DNA of 13,540 bases, from contig JABWBL010000038.1 of NCBI GenBank assembly GCA_013360535.1, forward strand, positions 1 to 13,540, read 5' to 3'. The notes beneath the pieces are model-generated. The model worked only from the letters and a program-made list of their open reading frames with translations. It did no database searches and was not told the DNA's origin. Made by a program: the position numbers and the translations under genes. The DNA comes from Planctomycetaceae bacterium. GTDB lineage: Bacteria; Planctomycetota; UBA1135; GCA-002686595. Position 1 is the first letter of the stretch. The number at the start of each line of letters is the position of its first letter. Positions 1-8,600 of this stretch are shown piece by piece.

Positions 1-862
1 CGCGCTCGGCATGTGGACGGTGACGCTGCTGGTCAAGCCGCTGATCGTGGTCGCGCACCTGCTCGGGGGTCGGCTTGACGCCCTTGCCCGCGAACCAGCC
101 CTGGGTGAGCCCCACGAACATGCGCGCGTAGCGCCCGCCGCCCACCGACCAGATCGAGTGCGTCTCCTGGCACTGCTCCGAGACCAGGTAGGTGACGAGC
201 GGAGTCACCTGCTCGGGATCGAGCGCCTCGGCGAGCGGGCCGAGGAGGTCCTTGGTGAGGCGGGTGTTGGCGATCGGCGCCAGCACGTTGCACTTGATGT
301 TGTACTTCGCGCCCTCGAGCGAGAGCACGTTGCAAAGCCCCACCAGCCCCATCTTCGCCGCCCCGTAGTTGGTCTGGCCGAAGTTGCCGAGGAGGCCGGC
401 GTTGGAGGCGGTGAAGACGATCCGCCCGTAGCCCTGCTCCTTCATCTTCGCGAAGGCCGGCTGGGTCACGAAGAAGGCGCCCTTCAGGTGCACGTCGACG
501 ACGGCCTCGAGGTCCTGGGGCTCGAGCTTGATGAAGGTCTTGTCGCGCAGGATGCCGGCGTTGTTGATCACGATGTCGATGCGGCCGAAGTTGTCGACGG
601 CCGCCTGGACCATCGCCCTGCCGCCCTCGGGCGTGGCCACCGAGTCGTAGTTGGCGACGGCCTGGCCGCCGGCCTCGGTGATCTCCTTCACGGTCTGGTC
701 GGCCATGCTCGAGCTGCCACCCGTCCCGTCGGCCTTCCCGCCGAGGTCGTTCGCGACGATCTTCGCGCCGCGCGCGGCGAGCTGGAGGGCGTAGGTCTTG
801 CCGAGACCGCCGCCGGCGCCCGTGATCAGGGCCACCTTGCCGTCGAATCGGATGTCGCTCAT
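1..862 (-). CDS. SDR family oxidoreductase, HSD17B4/MFE-2-like (3R)-hydroxyacyl-CoA dehydrogenase type (3' end outside window)
   Basis: A Rossmann-fold NAD(P)-dependent short-chain dehydrogenase, probably cytosolic. Visible motifs are the cofactor-binding TGAGGGLG at residues 14-21, the NNAG motif at 100-103, and the catalytic triad Ser153, Tyr166 and Lys170 in YGAAK. The stretch NNAGILRDKTF, the loop NDLGG near residue 38, and the GNFGQTNYGAAKMGLVGL block resemble the dehydrogenase domain of peroxisomal multifunctional enzyme type 2, which oxidises (3R)-hydroxyacyl-CoA in fatty-acid beta-oxidation. Exact substrate is inference. The ATG at 862 is supported by AAAGGA five bases upstream. About 287 residues are visible and no stop is reached. 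The last 18 or so residues (after VRDH) are unusually rich in Gln, Arg and His and do not look like the usual family C-terminus, so the true end may differ from this frame. The gene stands alone, separated from the next by a repeat-rich spacer. Confidence 0.93.
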   Translation of the reverse strand, partial: MSDIRFDGKVALITGAGGGLGKTYALQLAARGAKIVANDLGGKADGTGGSSSMADQTVKEITEAGGQAVANYDSVATPEGGRAMVQAAVDNFGRIDIVINNAGILRDKTFIKLEPQDLEAVVDVHLKGAFFVTQPAFAKMKEQGYGRIVFTASNAGLLGNFGQTNYGAAKMGLVGLCNVLSLEGAKYNIKCNVLAPIANTRLTKDLLGPLAEALDPEQVTPLVTYLVSEQCQETHSIWSVGGGRYARMFVGLTQGWFAGKGVKPTPEQVRDHDQRLDQQRHRPHAER

Positions 863-924
863 GGGGGTCCTTTCTGGGTTCGCGGGCTCGGAATCGATCC
901 GCGAGTCAAGGGGGGCCCAACCAT

Positions 925-956
925 AGGGAACCCCCCGCCGGAGGGAACCCCCCGCC
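925..956. repeat. GC-rich tandem direct repeat (15-mer, period 17)
   Basis: The 15-mer AGGGAACCCCCCGCC occurs exactly at 925-939 and again at 942-956, in the spacer between the SDR gene and the RnfD-like gene. It lies upstream of the SDR start in that gene's orientation, so it could sit in its promoter region, but I see no convincing -35/-10 pair. Function unknown. Confidence 0.75.
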
Positions 957-972
957 CACCCGCCGCCGGGGG

Positions 973-1014
973 CCGTTCCGGGGAGCCGCTCCGGGGAGCC
1001 GCGCCGGGGAACGG
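973..1014. repeat. GC-rich tandem repeat (13-mer) flanked by a 7-bp inverted repeat
   Basis: The 13-mer TCCGGGGAGCCGC is directly repeated at 977-989 and 990-1002, with a degenerate third copy following. The block is bracketed by CCGTTCC (973-979) and its reverse complement GGAACGG (1008-1014). It begins 2 bases beyond the stop of the RnfD-like gene (1016-1018, minus strand). It could form secondary structure in the 3' end of that transcript, but there is no T-tract, so it is not a standard intrinsic terminator. Confidence 0.6.
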
Positions 1015-1015
1015 G

Positions 1016-2644
1016 TCAGGAAGCCATCTCCTTGAAGGCGCGGCCGATCTTCTTGCGCTTGCCGCGGTTGATCTCGCGCAGCTCGTCCATGGCCTCCTCG
1101 GCGACGGCGTCGCCGACCACCCCCTCGGGCTCCCGCTCGAGCTGGTCGAGCGCGCCGAGCAACGCGGCCTCCGACGCCGCCTGTCCGTTGGTGAAGAAGT
1201 GCTCGACGACATTCTCGTGGCCGCGGCGGTTGCCGAGCTCGGCGGCGCGCGCGAACCAATGGCCCGCGGCTTCGACGTTGCGCTCGGTCATCTTGCCGTC
1301 GAGGAACATCGAGCCGAGCTGATTGCAGGCTCCCGCGTCGCCAGAGTCCGCGCGGTTGCCGACGAGCTTGACGAGGTTCTGCCCAGCGAACGGCTTGCCT
1401 TCGTCGAAGGCCTGCTTCCAGAACGGGATCGAACCTCCCGGGTGCGGCGCGTCGACCCAGCCGGTACTCAGCATCAGCGCGAACAACGCCGCCCACACGC
1501 CCATGTGCGCCACGTTGAGCTGCAGCACGCGCCCGAGCTTCACGCGCTTCACGATGCTAGCGATCCAGCCGTCGCGCGCCGATCGGTCGAGCCACGGCAC
1601 GCACAGGTTGAGGAACGGCACGGGCAGCAGCTTGTCGTAGAAGTCGGGGATGCCGAAACGACCGAGCCACCAGAACAGCGCGACGTTCGCGAGCCCGTAG
1701 CTCGCTCCGAACAGGATCCGGCCGGCGCTCGTGCGCGGCGAGGTCGCCGGGTCGGTGACGAGCAGGTGCATCCCGAGGAAGATCGCGATCGGGATGTTGG
1801 TGTCGACGAAGAAGTAGACGCCGGTGACGCTCTGGTAGATCCACGCGAACAGGCACAACGACGCCACCGCCGAGACAGTCATCAACGTCACGGAGAAGAA
1901 TGCCTGCACGACGAGACCGAGCAGGAAGACCTCGAGGAAGATGTGCGGCGGCCGCCCGATCGTCGTCGCGACCTCGATACCCCAAGTCAGGTTCGTCGCG
2001 TCAAAGGCGATCAGGAAGATGGCGGCGACCGACAGGCCGAACGCGGACGGGTTGAAGATGTGCGTGCTGCGCCCGTCGCGTTGCCAGCGCAGGAACTCCT
2101 TGCCGAAGGCGGCCACGGCGAGCATCACGAACTGCAGCACGAACCAGTCGTTGCGGAACCACAGGAACAGGTTCGTGCTCAGCACGATCGGGATCGGTCC
2201 GAATCCGAGCTTCCAGTCGCGACCGCGAGTCCACGCGAGCAACCCGTCGATCGCGTACAGGAACGCGAGCTGGGCGAGCAGCAGCGGCACGGCCTCGTAC
2301 ACGTTGCGCCAGTACCAGCCCCAGTAGGCGTAGATGCTGAACTGCACCGAGGCTTGCACGTAGTGCACGCGTTGCGGCGGCGCGAACTCGACGCGCAGCG
2401 GGGCGTTGCGCAGGCGCGAACGTGTCCACAGCGCTGCGGTCCACGAGCCAACGACGGCGATGGCGACTGCAAAGGCGAGCGTGAGCCCCTCGTCGCGGCG
2501 AACCAGCGGCAGGGCCATGAGGAGCGCGAGCACGCCCACGAACACGAACGGCATCCACGGCAGGACGCGCCGCGCCTGACTCACGTCCGGAGTCAACGGC
2601 GCCACCCCGGCCGCGGCTCCGACCACGCTGGAACCCTTGTTCAT
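1016..2644 (-). CDS. RnfD/NqrB/UnbU-like integral membrane protein with C-terminal Sel1 repeat
   Basis: A 542-residue polytopic membrane protein with roughly ten hydrophobic segments, the first at about 28-48 and 54-73. Family hallmarks are THIFNPSAFGLS (Asn198) and HLLVTDPATSPRT followed by GRILFG (Asp298). These resemble the FNPS and DP.TSP....GR signatures of the NQR2/RnfD/RnfE family and the related UnbU proteins. I do not see the SGAT-type threonine that carries covalent FMN in true RnfD/NqrB, so ion-pumping redox activity should not be assumed. Residues 435-472 form one good Sel1 unit (GDAGACNQLGSMF, then A..WF.RAAELGN), followed by a charged tail to residue 542, probably cytoplasmic. 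The ATG at 2644 has AAGGGG a few bases upstream. No other Rnf or Nqr subunit lies in the window. Electron-transport annotation would be by similarity only. Confidence 0.88.
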   Translation of the reverse strand: MNKGSSVVGAAAGVAPLTPDVSQARRVLPWMPFVFVGVLALLMALPLVRRDEGLTLAFAVAIAVVGSWTAALWTRSRLRNAPLRVEFAPPQRVHYVQASVQFSIYAYWGWYWRNVYEAVPLLLAQLAFLYAIDGLLAWTRGRDWKLGFGPIPIVLSTNLFLWFRNDWFVLQFVMLAVAAFGKEFLRWQRDGRSTHIFNPSAFGLSVAAIFLIAFDATNLTWGIEVATTIGRPPHIFLEVFLLGLVVQAFFSVTLMTVSAVASLCLFAWIYQSVTGVYFFVDTNIPIAIFLGMHLLVTDPATSPRTSAGRILFGASYGLANVALFWWLGRFGIPDFYDKLLPVPFLNLCVPWLDRSARDGWIASIVKRVKLGRVLQLNVAHMGVWAALFALMLSTGWVDAPHPGGSIPFWKQAFDEGKPFAGQNLVKLVGNRADSGDAGACNQLGSMFLDGKMTERNVEAAGHWFARAAELGNRRGHENVVEHFFTNGQAASEAALLGALDQLEREPEGVVGDAVAEEAMDELREINRGKRKKIGRAFKEMAS

Positions 2645-2672
2645 CGCGGCGCCCCTTGCGCGTTTCGTGCCA

Positions 2673-2698
2673 GCCTTGCCGAGAAAAGGCGAAGGCCG
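2673..2698 (-). promoter_or_regulatory. Possible leader hairpin upstream of the RnfD-like gene
   Basis: On the minus strand the 13-mer CGGCCTTCGCCTT (2698-2686) is followed by an 8-base loop and AAGGC, giving a GCCTT/AAGGC hairpin about 40 bases before the ATG at 2644. The same 13-mer, again followed by a complementary AAGGC arm, lies upstream of the fhs start at 12500. Shared control is speculation: one exact 13-mer repeat is expected by chance in a GC-rich window of this size. Confidence 0.25.
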
Positions 2699-2809
2699 CG
2701 CCGGCCCGCGACAGCGGTGGGCCCCCTGCGACCCGACGCACCGCCGCTTCAGGAACTCGCAATTCCTCGCGCGTCGCCCGTAGGCCTTATGAGGGGCAGC
2801 TCCCCGCCG

Positions 2810-2845
2810 AAAACGCTGCCGGCCGCCCCAGGGAGCGGCCGGCAG
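2810..2845 (-). terminator. Rho-independent terminator of the beta-helix protein gene
   Basis: A perfect 11-bp stem, CTGCCGGCCGC (2816-2826) paired with GCGGCCGGCAG (2835-2845), has an 8-base loop. On the minus strand it is followed by CG and then TTTT (2813-2810). It starts 21 bases past the stop codon of the gene ending at 2867 and so should end that transcript before the RnfD-like gene. Confidence 0.8.
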
Positions 2846-2866
2846 TGTGCGCGCCAGCGGAAGTGG

Positions 2867-4444
2867 TCAGGGAAGGACCGTGACCTCGACGGCGTTGGTG
2901 AAGGCCTTCTGGATCGGCGAGGCGGAAGAATCGACGAGCGCCTGGAACGAGAAGGTCCGGCCGGCGAGCGCCGGGTCACCGGGAACGATGCGCTGGAGCA
3001 ACGAGGGCGCGTCGTAGCCGGTGTCCTTCACGGCGAACACGCGCGCGAGGTTCGGATCGAGCAGGAACGTGCCGAACGGCGTCGAGGTCGGCGCGCCGAT
3101 CGGCTTGCGCGTCCAGTAGATCGTCGTCATCGCGCCCGGCTCGCCCCAGCTGCGCAGCTGCAGCGTGGAACCGGGGACGCCCGTGCACACGAGCTCGAGC
3201 GGCCGGAACTCGAGGGCGCCGATGTCCGTGCGACCGACGCGGTCGAGGTCACCGTCGACGTCGCGCAAGTTGCCTTCGGCGTCGCGCACGCCGGCGGGCG
3301 CGTTCGCCAGTGCCGCGTCGATGCACGGGCTTCCATACCGCAGGCGCAGGTCGCCGCCGAGCTCGTCACGCACGCGCGGATCGCCCGTGATGCAGCCGTT
3401 GATCCCGGCGAAGCTCGCGTCGGAGAGGAACGACCGGAATACGGACGGTTGGATGTTGCTGAAGGGCGTGAGCAGCGGCCCCGGCGTGAGCACGAGGCTC
3501 GAGTCGAAGGCCACGAACAGCGAGCTGGACGGATGGGTCGTGTAGGCGCCCATGCCGTTCGGGCTCGCGCCGATCGAGCAGCGCGTGAACGTCGCGGAGA
3601 GCAGGCCACGATCGCACAGGAGCTCGAACGGGGTCATGTTGCTGGTGACGACCGTGTCGACGCACTCCAGCCGCAGCGAGTCGCTCTGGCCCGCCACGGC
3701 GACGATGCCGGTGAACACCTGCGAGTCGATCTGGCAGCTCTCCAGCCGCGCATCGACGGTGCCTCGCACGCGCAACCCGTAACCGCCGTTGTCCGAGAGC
3801 TGGCAGTCCCGCATGCGCAGCAGGATGCCGGGCGACGACAAGCCCGAGCAGTCGACGCAGAGCGAGCTGCCCGTCGGCACCGTGTTGCCGATGCGGGTGC
3901 GTTCGATCGTCGGGCTGCTCGTGCCGTCGTCCGCGAGCACCTGAACGCCGTACCAGGTCATGCGCGAGAGCTCGAGATCGACGAAGGTCGGGCTGACGTC
4001 GCCGGACAGCGCGAGGAGCTCGATGCCCCAATCCGCGCGGCGCAGCACCAGGTTCTCGAGGCGCGTGTCCGGGCCGAAGAAACGCGGTGCATTGACGGGC
4101 GACTCGTAGCGGAACAGGCGCGAGTTGACCACGCTCTCGGCGCTGATGATCGGACGGACCTCGCCGGAGTTGCCGATGATCTGATGGCCCGGCTTGGGTT
4201 CGATCGGGAAGACCTCGCCGAGCGCGGCGTTGTAGGTGCCGGCGGCGACGAGGATGCGCTCGCTGCCTGCGGGAAGTTGCGTCACCGCGTGCGAGATCGT
4301 GCGCCACGCGGCCTGCGGGCTCGTGCCCGAGTTCGCGTCGTTGCCGTGGACGGCGTCGACGTACCAGTCGCCGGCGAACGCGACGTTGGGGGCCGCCAGC
4401 GGAGCGAGGAGGAGGAGCTGCGAGAGCGATGTGCGGAATCTCAT
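2867..4444 (-). CDS. Secreted right-handed parallel beta-helix protein (DUF1565-like N-terminus)
   Basis: A 525-residue exported protein. Residues 1-24 form a classical signal peptide: MRFR n-region, a leucine-rich core, and AFA before Gly25. The mature protein opens with DWYVDAVHGNDANSGTSPQAAW, as in DUF1565-type extracellular proteins. It continues as a beta-helix with repeated short blocks such as NLVLRRADWGIEL, SPTIERTRIGNT, MRDCQLSDNGGYGLRV and LESCQIDSQVFTGI. Near residue 400 comes the closing motif YGSPCIDA...DVDGDLDRVGRTDIGALE, then a C-terminal beta-rich domain of about 110 residues ending in VEVTVLP. No catalytic residues of a known polysaccharide lyase stand out, so carbohydrate binding or cell-surface roles are only possibilities. 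AAGGA six bases upstream supports the ATG at 4444 over the in-frame ATGs at about 4480. A strong terminator follows. I see no PEP-CTERM or other sorting tail. Confidence 0.9.
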   Translation of the reverse strand: MRFRTSLSQLLLLAPLAAPNVAFAGDWYVDAVHGNDANSGTSPQAAWRTISHAVTQLPAGSERILVAAGTYNAALGEVFPIEPKPGHQIIGNSGEVRPIISAESVVNSRLFRYESPVNAPRFFGPDTRLENLVLRRADWGIELLALSGDVSPTFVDLELSRMTWYGVQVLADDGTSSPTIERTRIGNTVPTGSSLCVDCSGLSSPGILLRMRDCQLSDNGGYGLRVRGTVDARLESCQIDSQVFTGIVAVAGQSDSLRLECVDTVVTSNMTPFELLCDRGLLSATFTRCSIGASPNGMGAYTTHPSSSLFVAFDSSLVLTPGPLLTPFSNIQPSVFRSFLSDASFAGINGCITGDPRVRDELGGDLRLRYGSPCIDAALANAPAGVRDAEGNLRDVDGDLDRVGRTDIGALEFRPLELVCTGVPGSTLQLRSWGEPGAMTTIYWTRKPIGAPTSTPFGTFLLDPNLARVFAVKDTGYDAPSLLQRIVPGDPALAGRTFSFQALVDSSASPIQKAFTNAVEVTVLP

Positions 4445-4829
4445 TGGGGTTCCTTGCGACAAGAGGGGGGACAGCATCATGCGTGTCGAGCGGGTTGCAC
4501 GGACACAGGCTGCACGAGCGGAGTTGGGGCAGCGCACCGAAGCCGCAACTGCGAAATGAAGAGCCGTGTGAGTGGATTTCGGAGCTCGATGCTGCCACGA
4601 GAGATTTGATGTGCGGCTGGCGCACGGTGAGTTGAGCGAATCCGATCGGTTGCGGCGGCGAGATCTGAGTCGCGTCCAAATGGCGGAGCGTTTCACGCTC
4701 GAAAAGCGCCTGGGCGCATGCTGCGGCACTCGAGTGGACCCGCGCGACGGCCGCTCGCCTCGGGAGGCTTCCGTGCGCGTGCGATCCTGCTCGTGTCGCG
4801 GACGACGCGCTGCGTACCATCCTGAGCCG
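4445..4829. other. 385-bp divergent intergenic region
   Basis: This stretch separates the beta-helix gene (minus) from the DUF2306-like gene (plus) and must hold the promoters of both. It is visibly less GC-rich around 4550-4610 than the flanking genes. I could not find a convincing sigma70-type -35/-10 pair, operator palindrome or RNA gene. Reading frames crossing it are upstream extensions of the two real genes and show no recognisable protein features. Confidence 0.7.
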
Positions 4830-5519
4830 ATGACGACCCTGCGCGAAACGCTGAATGCGCTCCACGCCCTCGGTGGCGCCGTCGCGCTGTTCTCGATGTG
4901 GATTCCGATCTTCAGCAGGAAAGGCGGGGCCGCGCACCGCAAGGCCGGGAGCGTGTTCGTCCTTTCGATGGCGTGGGTCTCGATCAGCGCCGTGTTCGTC
5001 AGCCTGCTGCGGATCGTCGCGGAACCGGACAAGCCGCAGGCGCCGCTGTTCCTCTCGCTCGTGGCCATCCAGTCCGCTGCGGCGACATGGTGGGGCGTCT
5101 CCGTTCTGGGGCAGAAACATCGATCGGAACGCAGCCGGTCGGTCGCCGACTGGATCTCGGCGCTCGCGCTGCTCAACTCCGGAATGTTGGCGCTCGCTTA
5201 CGCCTTGCAAGGCGCTGCGGTGCTCTTCGCGATCTTCGGCACGCTCAACGTCGTCTTCGGGCTGCGTTTCGTGCGCGCTCTCTGGCGCGCGCCGCACAGC
5301 CGCTTCTGGTGGTGGTACGAGCACCTGTTCGGGATGCTCGCCGCCTGCATCGCGGCGCTCACCGCCTTCTTCGTCGTCAACTACGACAACACGCCCGCGT
5401 CGTTCCAGAGCGTGATCCCACCGCTCGTCGTGTGGATCGCGCCCGGCGCCGTTGGTGGCCTCGCCATCACGCTCGCGATGCGCCACTACCGCGCCAGGCT
5501 CGAAGGCCCGCCGCGCTAG
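4830..5519 (+). CDS. Seven-helix integral membrane protein, DUF2306-like
   Basis: A 229-residue membrane protein with about seven hydrophobic segments, roughly at residues 8-28, 40-62, 70-92, 104-122, 124-144, 158-180 and 190-210. After the first helix comes K31-G-x3-H36-R-K-x-G40, matching the KG...HR..G signature I associate with DUF2306 proteins. Those are of unknown function, and the conserved His could bind a cofactor or metal, which is inference. The motif PHSRFWWWYEHLFGM before helix six is striking for its aromatic cluster. The ATG at 4830 is chosen because the protein then starts immediately before the first helix. There is no good Shine-Dalgarno. It is the only plus-strand gene here, is divergent from the beta-helix gene and convergent with the amidohydrolase gene. 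Confidence 0.85.
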   Translation: MTTLRETLNALHALGGAVALFSMWIPIFSRKGGAAHRKAGSVFVLSMAWVSISAVFVSLLRIVAEPDKPQAPLFLSLVAIQSAAATWWGVSVLGQKHRSERSRSVADWISALALLNSGMLALAYALQGAAVLFAIFGTLNVVFGLRFVRALWRAPHSRFWWWYEHLFGMLAACIAALTAFFVVNYDNTPASFQSVIPPLVVWIAPGAVGGLAITLAMRHYRARLEGPPR

Positions 5520-5553
5520 CTGGCCACGCTGCAGCGGTCACGCACGCCGACCG

Positions 5554-5613
5554 CGCCCGAAGCGATCGCGACTTGGGCGGGCCTTCGGTTTCGGACCAAG
5601 CTCGCCAGAAGGC
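5554..5613. terminator. Candidate bidirectional terminator region between convergent genes
   Basis: Two imperfect structures fill the 105-bp gap between convergent genes. The first is CGCCC-G-AAG (5554-5562) pairing with CTTGGGCG (5572-5579) with one bulged base. The second is GCCTTC (5581-5586) with GAAGGC (5608-5613) across a 21-base loop. T-tracts are weak on both strands, so this is a positional argument more than a clear intrinsic terminator. Confidence 0.3.
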
Positions 5614-5624
5614 GCGCCGGAACC

Positions 5625-8600
5625 TCAGTGCGCGTGCGTCGTGCCGGTGGCGCAGCCGCAGTCGGAGTGGCCGGCGTTGGCGCGGGCGCCGTCGCGGTGG
5701 TGGAAGAACGTGGGGCGAACGCCGCCGCGGGCCTGCATCGTCGCGGCGTCGTAGATCTCGCCGTTGTGGATCACGAGCGAGATGCGCTCGCTGTTCCGCA
5801 GGTTCGCGAGCGGGTCGGCGTCGAGGATCAGGAGGTCGGCGAGCTTGCCGGGCTCGAGCGATCCGAGGTCGGCGTCGAGGCCGAGGTAGCGGGCGCCGTC
5901 GAGGGTCGCGGCGCGCAGCGCCTGGTGCGGAGTGAGGCCGCCTTGCTCGAGCATCCAGAGCTCCCAGTGCGCGCCGAGGCCCGCGATCTGGCCGTGGGCA
6001 CCGAGCTGGACACGCTCGCCCGCGTCGACGAGTGCCTTGGTGATGCCGGCCGAGCGCAAGTGGTTGTACTCCTCCAGCGGCGCGCGCGTGCGACGGCGCG
6101 AACGCGGATCGACGACGTCGCGCGGCACGAACGCGAGCAGGCGCTCGTTCTCCCACACGTTCGTCGTGTCGTACCAGTAGTTCTCGCCCCAGATGCCGCC
6201 GTAGCCGACGATCAAGGTCGGCGTGTAGCCGACGCCCGAGCCCTTCCACATCTGCACGACGTCGTCGTACACGCGCTCCACCGGCAGCGAATGCTCGATG
6301 CCCGTATGCCCGTCGATCACCATCGTCAGGTTGTGCTGGAGCGTCGAGCCACCCTCCGGAACGACCATCATCCCGAGTTCGCGCGCGGCGACGAGCACCT
6401 TCTGGCGCTGGTCGCGGCGCGGTTGGTTGTAGCTCTTCACCGAGATCGCGCCGATCGCCGCAAGCCGCTTGAGGTGCCGCCGCGCGTCGTCGAGCGTCTC
6501 GATCTCGGCCTTGTAGGTCCCGTAGGCGCCGTAGAGGATCGTGCCCGTCGAGAACGTGCGCGGGCTGACGACGAGACCAGCTCGCTGCAGCTCGGCGTTG
6601 GCGAAGATCGCGTGCGTGTCGTGGCTCGGGTCGTGGATCGTCGTCACGCCGAAGGCGAGGTTCGCGTAGTTGACCCAGTTGCGCTTGGGCGTGAGGCCGT
6701 TCTCGGACTGCGCACCGTGCGCGTGAACGTCGATCAATCCGGGGATCACCGTCTTGCCCTTGCCATCGATGCGGACCGTGCCCGGCGCGAAGGTCTCGCT
6801 CGACTTCATCGCCCGCACCTCGCGGATCCGGTTGCCTTCGAGGAGCACGAGTCCGTTCTCGATCACCTCGTCACCCTTCATCGTCACGATGCGGGCGTTC
6901 TCGATCACGACCGTGTGGTTCGGCCGCGCGGTGAGATGCTCGAAGGAAATGTCGAGTCCGCGCTCCTCGGGCTCCGGCGGGGTCGCGCCTTGGCCCGCGA
7001 GGAACGCGAACGCATCGGTGAGACGACGCGTGAAGAGCTCCGGGCCAAGCGCCCAGTGCAGCGCCGTCGAGTCGCCGGAAAAGTGCAAAAATTCGCCAGC
7101 GTTCTTGCTCACGCGCGCGACCGGCAGCGACTTGTCGGTGCCGGAGAGCTTGAGTTCGCGGCCGAGCGGCGGGAACGGTGCGACGAAGGCCTGGTAGCGC
7201 TCGACGAAACCGAGCCACTTGCCGTCGGGAGAGACCGTGAACTCGACGGCGTTCTCGGAGGAGGCGTGCGTGCGCTCGTCGCCGCCGTTGAGATCGAGCG
7301 AGATCAGCGCAAGGCGGTCCGCGTCGCTCGAGCCGCGCCCGACGCGCAAGAAGACGCGCTCGGGGTCCGCGCCGAAGCTCGGGTTCGTGCCGGACTTCGC
7401 GATGCGACGCGGCTCGCCCCCGGCGGCGGGCACGATGTAGATGCCGGGTTCGAAGCCGTGGAGCGGCGACGTGATGCCTCCGCCGACGGTCTTGCGATAG
7501 ACGACGTGCTCGCCACTGGGCGAGAACGCGGGCTCGACGTAGGTGCCCGGACGACTCGTGATCGTGCGCCCATCGCCGCCACTCGCCGGCGCGATGCGGA
7601 TCGAGCCCAGCTCGTCGTCGTGCCAGGTCGCGTACACGATCGAGCTCGAGTCGCGCGAGAAGCTCGGGAAGAACTCGAAGTGACCTTGCTGCTCCGTCAG
7701 GCGGCGCACCGGACCGTCGGGCAGCTCGCGCACGAAGATGCGGCCGAGCGCCTGAAAGGCGACGCGCTTGCCATCGGGAGCGACCGTGACCGACTGCAGC
7801 GCGCGGACCTTGAACATGTCGGGCGCGACGGCGTGCTGGCTGCGCACGGCGCTGCTCACCTTGCGCGTGTCCTTCACCGTGAACGGAATCGGCGCACTCT
7901 CGCCGGTTGCGAGCGAGACCCGCTGGATGCCACCGCGGGCGTAGTACACGATCGACCGCGAGTCCGGCGTGAACGCCATGCGCGGGTAGACGCCGTGGAT
8001 CGCCCATGTTTCCTGCATGTCGCGCTCGAGCGCGCCGCACACGCGCCGCTTCGAGCCGCTCTCGAGGTCGAACAGCCACAGCTCGGTCTCGAAGCGCTCG
8101 CGGCGCACGTAGGCGAGCGACTTGCCGTCGGGCGACGGCGTCGGACGGCACGCGCCACCAGGGCCTGACACGAGCGTCGTCGTCTCGCCGGTCGTGCGGT
8201 CGAGGCGCTGGATCGCGTAGATGCCCGCGTTGCTGTCCTTGCTGTATTCGAAGGTCGCGCCCGGAGTGGCGTCGAAGCTGAAGTACAAGTGGCGACCGTC
8301 GGGAGAGAACACGGGCTCGCCGGTGTCCTTCTGCTCGCTCGCTTTCGTCGTCATCTGCAGGCCGTCGCTGCCCGACACGTGATAGAGCCACATCTCGCCA
8401 GCCCCGAGCGAACGCCGCGCCGTGAAGTGCTTGCGCCCGACGAGCCACGACCCGCTCGGCTCCCACGCCGGCTCGTTGACGAGCCGAAACGTCTCCTTGG
8501 TGATCGCGCGCACGTTCTGGCCGTCGCGGTCCATGACGTACAGGTTGTCGCCGCCATCGCGGTCGCTGGTGAACGCGAGCTGGCGCCCGTCCGGCGAGTA

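Noticed and set aside
925..1014. A CRISPR array or integration site in the repeat-rich spacer.
   Set aside because: Repeats are only 13-15 bases, in two copies each, with no spacer structure, cas genes, integrase or tRNA nearby.
1016..2644. Calling the membrane protein rnfD and inferring an Rnf sodium pump.
   Set aside because: No other Rnf subunit is present and the FMN-attachment motif was not seen. Similarity to UnbU-type proteins is equally plausible.
2867..4444. The beta-helix protein as a pectate or polysaccharide lyase.
   Set aside because: The fold suggests it, but no lyase catalytic signature could be identified, and many secreted beta-helix proteins are non-enzymatic.
11..4609. 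A 1532-codon open frame on the plus strand, and similar long frames at 5628-8168 and 10584-12761.
   Set aside because: They run antisense to well-supported minus-strand genes, are made of Arg/Ala/Glu/His/Val-rich low-complexity sequence, and have no recognisable domains. GC-rich codon use in the real genes removes stops on the opposite strand.
4445..5176. An N-terminal extension of the beta-helix protein up to position 5176.
   Set aside because: It would run antisense through the DUF2306-like gene and bury an obvious signal peptide at 4444, which has its own ribosome-binding site.
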